From: Bacteroidota bacterium
GTDB lineage: Bacteria > Bacteroidota > Bacteroidia > B-17B0 > Aurantibacillaceae
Direction: 5' to 3'
DNA: 64,000 nucleotides
Assembly: GCA_021323535.1 (NCBI GenBank)
Contig: JAJONO010000001.1
Coordinates: 79,535-143,534 of the forward strand
Shown piece after piece: positions 36,731 through 45,691 of this stretch; within the stretch, counting starts at the first letter, position 1; each line of letters opens with the position of its first letter. Made by a program: the position numbers and the translations under genes. The notes under the pieces are model-generated. The model searched no databases and was not told the DNA's origin. It saw only the letters and a list, made by a program, of their open reading frames with translations.

Positions 36731-37482
36731 CGAAGAGAACGGCGATAATTGTAGATGACGAAGAAAGAAGCAGGCGCGTACTGAAAAGTCTGCTTTCGAG
36801 TTTTTTTCCGGAGACGGAAGTTCTTGGAGAAGCTTCGAATGTGGACGAGGCCTACGAACTCATCAACAAAAAAAATCCCCAACTTGTTTTCCTGGATATA
36901 CAAATGCCACGCGCCAATGGATTTAGTCTTTTAAAGAAATACGAAGTCGTTCCCTTTGAAGTTATTTTTGTTACAAGCTACGACAAGTATGCCATCAATG
37001 CTATTAAATTCAGCGCGCTGGATTATTTAATGAAACCGGTAGAAGTAAAAGATCTGACAGAAGCTATGGACAAAGCCGGAAAGATAATTGATCTTAAAGC
37101 GAACAGGAACATACAAATGATCAATCTTCTCAACGCTGTTGGTCACGAAGAAAAATTACGTAAGATCGCTATTCATGAAGGTGATTTTGTAAAATTGGTG
37201 GATTGCGATCATGTTGTATCCATTGAAGCCGACGGAAGCTACTGCCATATCATCACCGACCAGAACGACCGTTTTACATTAGCAAAATATTTAAAGGACT
37301 TTGAAGATTACTTTGGCGAGAGCAGTAATTTCATCCGCATTCACAAGAGTTGTCTTCTTAATCTAAAACACATTATCAAATACAGTAAAGGTGAACCCTG
37401 CATCATTGAAATGAGCAACGGACAAAACTTTGAAGTATCGCGAAGAAAAAAACAGGAAGTGCTTGAACGATTAAAAAAGTAA
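36727..37482 (+). CDS. LytTR-family response regulator
   Basis: TAIIVDDEERSRRVLKSLL, LVFLDIQMPRANGFSLL, LytTR domain (VVSIEADGSYCHIIT...FIRIHKSCLLNLKHI); overlaps the kinase gene by 4 nt. Confidence 0.95.
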   Translation: MTKRTAIIVDDEERSRRVLKSLLSSFFPETEVLGEASNVDEAYELINKKNPQLVFLDIQMPRANGFSLLKKYEVVPFEVIFVTSYDKYAINAIKFSALDYLMKPVEVKDLTEAMDKAGKIIDLKANRNIQMINLLNAVGHEEKLRKIAIHEGDFVKLVDCDHVVSIEADGSYCHIITDQNDRFTLAKYLKDFEDYFGESSNFIRIHKSCLLNLKHIIKYSKGEPCIIEMSNGQNFEVSRRKKQEVLERLKK

Positions 37483-37779
37483 TTTCTATTTTTATGCTTA
37501 CACGTCCACGTTCCCTTTAGATTCATTGTTTCAGGTCTTGTCTTTTCCTTTAGCTCTGATCGTTTCTCTGAACAGAACAGGTCGTTAAAATAATACTGTT
37601 AAAACGCGGAGCATAGGTATAAAACGCAGTTTTTATTTTCAGGATACATGTATCTTCAACTTTAATTGTGCATTGTAAAGTTAATCCGGGGCTATTCTTC
37701 GCTTAAAACCGTTCGCCGGATTTTTAGCACATGTTTCATAAGCGGAAAAAGGCTTCGTTGTAATTAATACATTTAAATA

Positions 37780-38502
37780 ATGAAATACATTTTACTTATT
37801 CCGATCGTGTTGCTCCTGTTTTCGTGTAGTAATCAACCAGGCGTTGAGAAAAAGCTACCATCCGTATTTGAAAAGATAAAAGACAAACATATTTTATGCT
37901 ATGATCTTAAGGAATTATTGAGGAACCTGGACACAACCGTTGCGGAAGACAAAGAATTCTGGTTGTCGATCATCAACGATACAAATTATGTTACCATGCA
38001 AAGGGGCGCCTGTGTCTTAAAATTATTTGAACGTTTTGCCAGGCCCGGCTCAAAGATAAACGATATTGGCCCGGTATTTACCAGTAACTATCCTGGTCTC
38101 CTTCTTCAGGGTCCTGCTGATACAGCTTTAAGAAAGCGCGGGATATTTCCACGCTCAGGCGGAAGCTGGAAAGACGTGGGTTTTTATTTACGTGGCGGGG
38201 ATGCTATTTCTATGGACTCGCTTACTTCACTTGCAAGATTTGTTGCAGAAAAAAAAGGGAAATTATTTACCATATCAGTTTACAGCACCTATCTGAATGA
38301 TGTAAAAGCAAGTACCTGTAACCAATGTCATGAGCGAGATTATCTGGCCCTGCATATTGCCTTATCAGGAAACATGACTAAGGAACAATTAAAAGAATTT
38401 CTTTACTCAGGAAAATCAGCCGGTCTTGAAGACATAACTGTACTTGGCGTTTATCCGGAATGGGGAACTCCTTCAAAAAACAAAAGCGAAGATGACCTTT
38501 AG
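37780..38502 (+). CDS. Lipoprotein with a single CxxCH motif
   Basis: MKYILLIPIVLLLFSCSNQ lipobox; STCNQCHERDYLALHIALSG. Confidence 0.75.
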   Translation: MKYILLIPIVLLLFSCSNQPGVEKKLPSVFEKIKDKHILCYDLKELLRNLDTTVAEDKEFWLSIINDTNYVTMQRGACVLKLFERFARPGSKINDIGPVFTSNYPGLLLQGPADTALRKRGIFPRSGGSWKDVGFYLRGGDAISMDSLTSLARFVAEKKGKLFTISVYSTYLNDVKASTCNQCHERDYLALHIALSGNMTKEQLKEFLYSGKSAGLEDITVLGVYPEWGTPSKNKSEDDL

Positions 38503-38580
38503 ATTTTTGTAACCTCATTCCTATTCTATTGTTATAAGTCGGATGATCTATAACTATCTGATTTCTGTTCCATATACCCA

Positions 38581-38982
38581 ATGAAATATCTTCTTTTTAT
38601 AATTACTGCTTTTCTTTGTTCGTGTATCTATGAACGACGGTCATATAATTTAGCTGATAGAATGGAGCAATGGCAAAAGGATCTTATTAAAGATGTTAAC
38701 GGATTACACAAAGTGTATCTATGCGCTGAAAATAAATTTATACTTAAGGGGAAAGTCAGAATCAAATTAAAAAAAGATTCTGTTTTTTTAATGAAGATCA
38801 AAAAACGGAAAGGATATTTTTTCCCTTATCAGAAAAAAGTCAAAGGAAAATGGAATGACAATATTTGGGATGGACGTATTGAAGCAGAAACAACATATTA
38901 TGATGATATACCTCTATCCATCTGGCTCTATCCTTTTCCAAATAAAACAGACAGTTGCAAACCCGGCTTTTATTTAAAATAA
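38581..38982 (+). CDS. Hypothetical lipoprotein
   Basis: MKYLLFIITAFLCSCIYERRSYN lipobox. Confidence 0.7.
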   Translation: MKYLLFIITAFLCSCIYERRSYNLADRMEQWQKDLIKDVNGLHKVYLCAENKFILKGKVRIKLKKDSVFLMKIKKRKGYFFPYQKKVKGKWNDNIWDGRIEAETTYYDDIPLSIWLYPFPNKTDSCKPGFYLK

Positions 38983-38983
38983 C

Positions 38984-39427
38984 ATGCAAAAGAAAATACA
39001 CATCTTCATTACATTATGTCTCATTCACTCGGCACTATTATTCTCTCAGAAGTTGAACAGCGATTCACTTATTTCTGTTATTAAAAATTCAAAGTGTATA
39101 GAGATGGAACGAATTGGCATTACTGCAGTAAAAAGTTACATTTACAGAGCTGCTTCTGTATTATGGGAGCAAAGCTCAACAGAAGACCTGATTAAATTCT
39201 GTGAGGATAAAAATGCAAACGTTCGTTGCTACGCGTTTCTTGGTTTGATTATATATCGGGACGAGAGAAAAATAGCGGAACAGATCGCCGATCGGCATAA
39301 AAATGATTGTTCAAGGGTTATTAAATGGGGGAGTTGTATTCAATGGGGATGCACTGTGAGCGAATTTATGGAAATGAAACTGAGAGAATTTTATTCGGGC
39401 GACACATTTTACAGGAGGTTAAATTGA
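38984..39427 (+). CDS. Hypothetical secreted protein
   Basis: 147 aa with signal peptide; starts 1 nt after the previous stop. Confidence 0.7.
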   Translation: MQKKIHIFITLCLIHSALLFSQKLNSDSLISVIKNSKCIEMERIGITAVKSYIYRAASVLWEQSSTEDLIKFCEDKNANVRCYAFLGLIIYRDERKIAEQIADRHKNDCSRVIKWGSCIQWGCTVSEFMEMKLREFYSGDTFYRRLN

Positions 39428-39534
39428 TGTATCTCTGCAGAAAGAATACGCTGTTTAAATACGTACACCAATCAAACAAATATCTCTTCTTACCATAGCT
39501 ATCGTGTCGCTCAGAGCAGGCTACTTCATTTGCA

Positions 39535-41547
39535 TTAAACTTTAACGCCAATAATGCAAACATCATCAACCTGTTCAAGATCGCCCTTCCAGTTATCCAA
39601 AGCGGTTTTCAATGCTTCCTTCTGCTCATTCATTTGTAAAAGGGAAATACTTATCAGCAACTCCTTTAGTTGCTTATACATAAATTTCTTCCCACGCTGC
39701 CCGCCGAACTGATCCGGCATTCCGTCTGTTAACGCGTAAACAACATCGTTCTTTTGCAGTTCAACATTATGCTTCGTAAACGGAACAGTGTCTTTATCGT
39801 GTTTTCCAACCGGCATTTTATCCGGGGGAAGTTCAAGGATCTGGTTTCCTCTTACGATCCAGATCGGATTATTAGCAGCGGCGTAGGAGAGCTTATTATT
39901 TTTAAAATCAAAACAAATAATACTGCAATCCATTCCATCCTTGCCCCCATCAGGACTTCCATCCTTTTTCAGTCGCTCAATTATTTTTTTACGGGAATGA
40001 TTTAAGATCTGGTCCGGCTCTATCAGTTTTTCCTCTTCAACAGACTTCTCGAGGCAGGAAATATTCAGAATGCTCATAATTGCTCCGGGAACGCCATGGC
40101 CCGTGCTATCAGCTGTTGCCAAAGCAAAATCGCCGTTGTTTAATTTACCTGCCCAGTAAAAATCTCCGCTTACAACATCCTTTGGCTGAAAGAACACGAA
40201 ATAATCATTCAGGTTATTGTCTAATAATTCTTTTGTTGCCAAAAAACTCCGTTGTATTCTTTCCGCATAATTAATACTGTCGGTTATCTCTTTATGTTTC
40301 TCTTCCAGAATATGTTTTTGTTTGTCAACAATTTCTTTTTGCTTTTCTACTTCCTTCTTCTGCAATGCAATGATCTTGTTGGCCTTTTGTTTCTGACGGT
40401 AACTCCTGAACACAAGTATTGCCACAATGAGCATTAGCATCAAACCAATAATAAGATAATTGCGCTGCGTTTTCTGCTGCTTCATTTCTTCCGCAACGAT
40501 AGCATCTCTTTTTTCCTGTTCTATTTTCTGTACGGTTTGCTTTTTATCAAACTCAAAATTCATTTCATTTCTTACCAGTTCTTTTGTCTTCTTTGCGTTA
40601 AAGATCGTGTCCTTCAGTAAAGTATAATTCTTATAGTATTTATAGGAAAGTTGCCAGTTCTTTTGCCGGACATATAATTCGCTTAGTTTTTGATTAAGTT
40701 CACTTTGATTACTGAGGTCTCCTATTTCTTCAGAAATTTTTAAGGCGCTTATCAGGAGTTCTTCAGCTTGCTTGTATTTACTTTGTTGAATATAAATGGC
40801 TGCGATCTTCCCTTTCCCGCTTGGGATCAAAACCTTGTCTCCGCATTCTTCTGAGGCTTTTAACGCTTCAACATAACTTGCGAGGGCCTTCATGGTATCA
40901 CTCTGCAACTCATATATCGTTCCGATCTCAATAAGACTGAGTCCGATCATTCCGGGATTTTTATTTGCTCTGGCTTTGGCCAGGGATTGTTTATAATGAT
41001 CCAGGGCGTTTCCATATTCCTTTTGCTCTTTATAACAATTGCCAATATTGCTCAGTATGGCTGTTATTCCAGCTTCATCTTTCAGCTCTTCTTTCAGGTG
41101 CAGGGCCTTAAAATAATATTCCAGTGCTTTTGCATGTTCACCATTGCTGAAAAAAATGAGTCCAACATTAGCCATGGCTCTTGAGATGAGGGACTTGCTA
41201 TTCGTTTCTTCAGCGATCTTTAATGCTTTTAAATAATATTGAAGGGCCACCGGAAAATTATCCTGGTAATAATAAATAACGCCAAAATTAGTGACTGAAT
41301 TAAAAACTCCTCTTTTAAAATTAAGGTCCTCACCCGATTTCAACGCAAGGCGCAGAACAGAATCAGCGCTCAGAAATTCGCTTTTGAGTATAAGCTCCCT
41401 GGCAAAACGGTTCAGGCCATTTACGTAAGTAGTATCCGGTTTCCCGCTTGCAGGAATTGAAGAAGAATGAATGTGTTGGGCACAGTAGTTACTTTGATTT
41501 AAAAAAAACACACATAGTACCACAATTATCCTTTTAGTTTTTTTCAC
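39535..41547 (-). CDS. TPR - TM - SpoIIE/PP2C-type phosphatase (paralog P2)
   Basis: TPR array; QPKDVVSGDFYWAGKLNNGDFALATADSTGHGVPG; KDGMDCSIICF; DGMPDQFGG; EQVDDVCIIGV. Confidence 0.94.
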   Translation of the reverse strand: MKKTKRIIVVLCVFFLNQSNYCAQHIHSSSIPASGKPDTTYVNGLNRFARELILKSEFLSADSVLRLALKSGEDLNFKRGVFNSVTNFGVIYYYQDNFPVALQYYLKALKIAEETNSKSLISRAMANVGLIFFSNGEHAKALEYYFKALHLKEELKDEAGITAILSNIGNCYKEQKEYGNALDHYKQSLAKARANKNPGMIGLSLIEIGTIYELQSDTMKALASYVEALKASEECGDKVLIPSGKGKIAAIYIQQSKYKQAEELLISALKISEEIGDLSNQSELNQKLSELYVRQKNWQLSYKYYKNYTLLKDTIFNAKKTKELVRNEMNFEFDKKQTVQKIEQEKRDAIVAEEMKQQKTQRNYLIIGLMLMLIVAILVFRSYRQKQKANKIIALQKKEVEKQKEIVDKQKHILEEKHKEITDSINYAERIQRSFLATKELLDNNLNDYFVFFQPKDVVSGDFYWAGKLNNGDFALATADSTGHGVPGAIMSILNISCLEKSVEEEKLIEPDQILNHSRKKIIERLKKDGSPDGGKDGMDCSIICFDFKNNKLSYAAANNPIWIVRGNQILELPPDKMPVGKHDKDTVPFTKHNVELQKNDVVYALTDGMPDQFGGQRGKKFMYKQLKELLISISLLQMNEQKEALKTALDNWKGDLEQVDDVCIIGVKV

Positions 41548-41630
41548 TTTAAGAAGAGGCTTTTATTTTATGAAAATAAGGATAATATTGGTTGGAGACA
41601 ATCGGGTTTGAATTTGTCAGAAAATAAAAA

Positions 41631-41653
41631 AGTCCCGGTTTTTCGCCGGGACT
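41631..41653 (-). terminator. Terminator hairpin
   Basis: agtcccgg (41631-41638) / ccgggact (41646-41653) with flanking A and T tracts. Confidence 0.75.
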
Positions 41654-41675
41654 TTTTTTATGAAGTGAAATTATT

Positions 41676-44039
41676 TTATTTACTGATCAGCTTCTGAACA
41701 GAAACTACTTTTCCATTCTCAATAAAACTGATAAAGTACATTCCCTGTGAAAGGTTTGCTTTTACATTTTGTTTCTCATAAACAATAGTTTGTTTGTAAA
41801 CCAGCTTACCAATTCCATCATGAATTTCAATTGAAGGATTCTCTGATAAAGAAGAAACCGAAACTACAAATTCGCCATTATTAGGATTCGGATAAATGCT
41901 CATGAAAGAATTATTTCCTGCCGCTTTATCAATTCCGGTACATGGCGAAACTGTTAATGCAACAGTTGCCGTTCCTGTACAGCCGCTTGCATTGGCTCCT
42001 GTTACAGTGTAAGTAATGGCACCTGTTCCAGTTGGTGTAAATGCTGTTCCGTCTGTTACACCGTTCGACCAGGTATAAGTTGTAGCGCCTGATCCATTCA
42101 ATGTTACCGTTGATCCTGTACAGATCATTGAAGAAGATGATGTGGCTGATACTGTTGGATTTGATCCAACGTTCACTGTCACCGCGGCGCTTCCCGAACA
42201 GGCACCTGTGCTTCCGGTTACTGTATATGTTGCCGTTGATGTAGGTGTGATAGAAGCTCCGTTAGAAATTCCGTTCGACCATGTATACGTTGTTGCTCCT
42301 GTTCCTGTTAAAGAAACATTTCCTCCTGAACATGCTGACGAAGGCGATGCCGATGCAACTAATGTCGGAGTGGGATTTACATTTAATGCGGCAATGGCTG
42401 TGGCAGTACATCCGTTAGCAGCAGTTCCTGTTACTGTGTAATTAGTTGTTGAAGCCGCAGCAAAAGGTGTTCCGTCAGTGATACCGCCACTCCATGCATA
42501 CGTTGAAGCGCCGCCACCAGCGAATGAAACATTCACGCCGCTGCAAACTGTAGTTGAACCCGGACTAGCAGTTACAACAGGATTTGTATTTACTGTGATT
42601 GAAACTGAAGCCGCTGCAGTACAACTGTTCGCAGCAGTTCCTGTTACAGTATAAGATCCTGATGAAGCTGGCGCAAATGCTGTTCCGTTGGTCACGCCGC
42701 CGGTCCATACATAAGTCGCAGCTCCGCCACCTGTTAATGTAATATTATTTCCTGCACAAACTGTATTTGTTGTTGTATTTGCTGTAACGTTCGGGTTTGC
42801 ATTCACATTCACAGCTGAAACTGCAGTGGCTGTACATCCATTGGCCGCAGTACCTGTTACGGTATAATTGATTGAAGATGTCGCAGCAAAAGGTGTTCCA
42901 TTCGTGATTCCACCTGTCCATGCGTAAGTTGACGCTCCGCCACCGTTTAAGGTAATGTTTGTTCCGTTACAAACTGTGGTTGATGGTGGTGTTGCTGTTA
43001 CTGTAGGATTTGGTTTTACTAAAACTGTTTTTGTAGCTATACCGAATGAACCACAGGCATCTTCAACAACCATAAGCGTAGTGAATGTTCCCGCTGTAGG
43101 ATATGTAGCCATGGTTGTGGCGCCTGTCGCCGTTGGAGAAGGTATTGATCCAAAATCCCATTCGTAGGTTCCGGCTGTAGATCCTGTTGTACTGTAGGTT
43201 ACATTTTGTCCCGCACAGATCGTATTCGTTGAGTTCGAAATATTGGCTACAATCGGAGCCTGTGTAAGGAATGGATGGATCAATAATGAAATATTTAAAC
43301 CCCACGACGTATTAATATAATTCCAGCTGTTATCGCTCCATTTTTCGCGTGCTGTTGAAGCCGGTGTCTGAGTATTTGAGTTACTCACAATACTTAATGA
43401 ATCTTTTGCTCCAACTGCCGGCCATGACAATCCGGACACATCCACGCTCACGAAAAATTGTTTCGAGACAGGAAGATTGATCGGTGTTGGAAACATCACT
43501 AATGAGTATTGATTATTATTTACGTCATTCATAATGGTTGCCATAGTAATTGTACCCTGACCCAGAGCAGCGCCAACGACGTTACCTGTACCATTGTAAA
43601 CTTTAATAGCAACAGTTTTTGTTGGAACAGCGCTATACGCGATTCCAAAACCAACGTATACCTGTGTGATCATTGTGTTTGCACTCGAAGAAACATCAAA
43701 GTACATGGCTTTTTCACGATCACCATATGTATTCGGACCATTTACGAATCCATCCGCCGCGAAAGGTGTTCCGGTTCCATAGTTTACCAGCGACCATGTT
43801 GCAGGTACCGGAAGGTTAACAGACATACACGTTGTTGTGGTTGGCATGTTAACAGCCAATGGAACAAAAGCGGTTTTATTCGCTGAATTAGAATTCTGAT
43901 TTGATTTTGGTTTACCGTAAGAAAGTTGTTCGGCATTCTTTCCGGAAACATTAGAGGATCTGTTCTGTTGTGCGGTACTGAAATTAGCAAAGAGCATCAT
44001 CAGGGCAGTAAGAGAACCAAAGAGTAATGATTTTTTCAT
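41676..44039 (-). CDS. T9SS-exported repetitive adhesin-like protein (PKD + Ig-like repeats)
   Basis: Repeated units (VTATPPSTTVCNGTNITLNGGGASTYAWTGGITNGTPFAATSSINYTVTGTAANGCTATA...); C-terminal sorting tail MSIYPNPNNGEFVVSVSSL...KANLSQGMYFISFIENGKVVSVQKLISK. Confidence 0.9.
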   Translation of the reverse strand: MKKSLLFGSLTALMMLFANFSTAQQNRSSNVSGKNAEQLSYGKPKSNQNSNSANKTAFVPLAVNMPTTTTCMSVNLPVPATWSLVNYGTGTPFAADGFVNGPNTYGDREKAMYFDVSSSANTMITQVYVGFGIAYSAVPTKTVAIKVYNGTGNVVGAALGQGTITMATIMNDVNNNQYSLVMFPTPINLPVSKQFFVSVDVSGLSWPAVGAKDSLSIVSNSNTQTPASTAREKWSDNSWNYINTSWGLNISLLIHPFLTQAPIVANISNSTNTICAGQNVTYSTTGSTAGTYEWDFGSIPSPTATGATTMATYPTAGTFTTLMVVEDACGSFGIATKTVLVKPNPTVTATPPSTTVCNGTNITLNGGGASTYAWTGGITNGTPFAATSSINYTVTGTAANGCTATAVSAVNVNANPNVTANTTTNTVCAGNNITLTGGGAATYVWTGGVTNGTAFAPASSGSYTVTGTAANSCTAAASVSITVNTNPVVTASPGSTTVCSGVNVSFAGGGASTYAWSGGITDGTPFAAASTTNYTVTGTAANGCTATAIAALNVNPTPTLVASASPSSACSGGNVSLTGTGATTYTWSNGISNGASITPTSTATYTVTGSTGACSGSAAVTVNVGSNPTVSATSSSSMICTGSTVTLNGSGATTYTWSNGVTDGTAFTPTGTGAITYTVTGANASGCTGTATVALTVSPCTGIDKAAGNNSFMSIYPNPNNGEFVVSVSSLSENPSIEIHDGIGKLVYKQTIVYEKQNVKANLSQGMYFISFIENGKVVSVQKLISK

Positions 44040-44278
44040 GAGTTAAGTTATTATGATCACCTAAGATATAACTTTTTTCGTGGAATCTAAATTTTTCAGC
44101 ACTACCAACCGATAATTTTACTCAACCAGGCTGCATATTTATTGTTTGAAACATAATGCCTGCGCGTCAACAGGCTCAAGGGATACATACGTTTCCGGCA
44201 GAATATTTTAACAATACGAATTTTAACATTTTTAATAGTCTCCCCAACTGATAAGAGTCGTTTTTGACATTCGGGAAA

Positions 44279-44692
44279 TTACGACTTTTTTTTCTTCGTG
44301 GCTTTGGGTTTTAATGTTTTCGCGTACTCAACACTTAACAGAACATAAGGTTTTAACTCTTTTGTCTTTTTAAGAAGTGCGGGTGAAATCGTAACGTATT
44401 CTTTCATCACCGTTCCATACGTTTCAAATAATTTACTCTTAAATTTTTTAATGAACTCATCTCTTTCCTTCTCCGGTAACCGAAGTGCGACCATTCCTTC
44501 CTTAAGAAAAGAATACATATTGCCGTTCATGGATGTGTAAGGCATAGTTGCTCCTTTGATTTCTTCTCCGGTAATTGAACTAATCAATGTTTCATATGAT
44601 TTGAAATTCTCGGGTTCGGGTGTGTTCGCTTTTTTGGCCATGATGTAAAGATAAAAAGTCCTGGTAATTTTTATAAACATAGAGAATTTCAA
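44279..44692 (-). CDS. Hypothetical protein
   Basis: 137-aa ORF; likely start MAKKANTPEPENF a little downstream. Confidence 0.65.
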   Translation of the reverse strand: MKFSMFIKITRTFYLYIMAKKANTPEPENFKSYETLISSITGEEIKGATMPYTSMNGNMYSFLKEGMVALRLPEKERDEFIKKFKSKLFETYGTVMKEYVTISPALLKKTKELKPYVLLSVEYAKTLKPKATKKKKS

Positions 44693-44736
44693 ATTATTAT
44701 CTTCGGATCATAGTTTATACTCTTAAAGCACGCACC

Positions 44737-45105
44737 ATGAAAAAACTGATTGTTATAACGTTGTTTCTGATCTCCATAAACAGCTTTGCTCAAAATAAAA
44801 CTACTTCAAACAATTATTACGTCGTTTTGTATACCATTGGCGAAACATGGGACACTACCAAACACTATCACGAACAAAAATATTTCAACGAACACTCTGC
44901 TCACATGAGTTCGCTTCGAAAAAATAAAACAATAACCATAGGCGCGCGTTACGGCAACACCGGCATGATCGTGATTGAAGCGAAAGATGAGAGTGCGGCA
45001 AAAGCTCTTGTGAACAAAGACATTGCCATTCAGAATAAATTATTTAAAGCGGAGGTTTTTTTGTTTGAGCCTTTTTACGGAGGTTGTGTGAAGGAAACAC
45101 CATAA
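44737..45105 (+). CDS. Secreted YCII-like protein
   Basis: Signal peptide; YYVVLYTIGETWD...FNEHSAHMSSLRKNKTITIGARYG resembles YCII domains. Confidence 0.6.
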   Translation: MKKLIVITLFLISINSFAQNKTTSNNYYVVLYTIGETWDTTKHYHEQKYFNEHSAHMSSLRKNKTITIGARYGNTGMIVIEAKDESAAKALVNKDIAIQNKLFKAEVFLFEPFYGGCVKETP

Positions 45106-45186
45106 TATCCTTTCAGAAATTAATTTAACAGCATTCTTAGTTCTTTTAAAGATAGTCTGCATAACTTTAACCAAAAATACAAGCAC

Positions 45187-45639
45187 ATGGAAGCAACTCT
45201 CAAAATCTGGGAAACCAACAGAAACAATTATTTAAAGCATTTTAATTATAGTCTTGAACAACTCAATCATATTCCGCAGGGATTCAGCAACAATCTCATC
45301 TGGAACCTTGGACATATAGTCGCTATTCAGCAAAGATTACTTTATAGAGGATCGGGGTTGCCTATGAATATCAGCGATGAATTTTTCGAAACATACAAAC
45401 CTGGTTCAAAACCTACTGGTAAGACTACACAAGCCGAAGCGGATGAAATAAAAACACTTCTTACATCTATGATCGATGTTACAAAACGTGATCTCGCTGC
45501 AGGGAAATTCACAAATTACACAGCCTTCACAAGTCTTACCGGTTTTCATATCGGTAATTTGAACGATGCCATACAATTCAACAATTACCATGAAGCGATG
45601 CATCTTGGATTTATGGCGAATATCAGGAAGTTTGTGTAA
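45187..45639 (+). CDS. DinB-family protein
   Basis: HFNYSLEQLNHIPQGFSNNLIWNLGHIVAIQQRLLY...NNYHEAMHLGFMANIRKFV. Confidence 0.85.
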   Translation: MEATLKIWETNRNNYLKHFNYSLEQLNHIPQGFSNNLIWNLGHIVAIQQRLLYRGSGLPMNISDEFFETYKPGSKPTGKTTQAEADEIKTLLTSMIDVTKRDLAAGKFTNYTAFTSLTGFHIGNLNDAIQFNNYHEAMHLGFMANIRKFV

Positions 45640-45691
45640 AGGATCTTGTCATTTTTTGTATCATAATTTTTCGTTAGTATCTTTACCTGCT

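Noticed and set aside
41950-43020. Regularly repeated DNA resembling a CRISPR-like or tandem array
   Set aside because: Repeats are in-frame Ig-like coding units of ~200+ bp with diverged copies; no short identical repeats with unique spacers and no cas genes.
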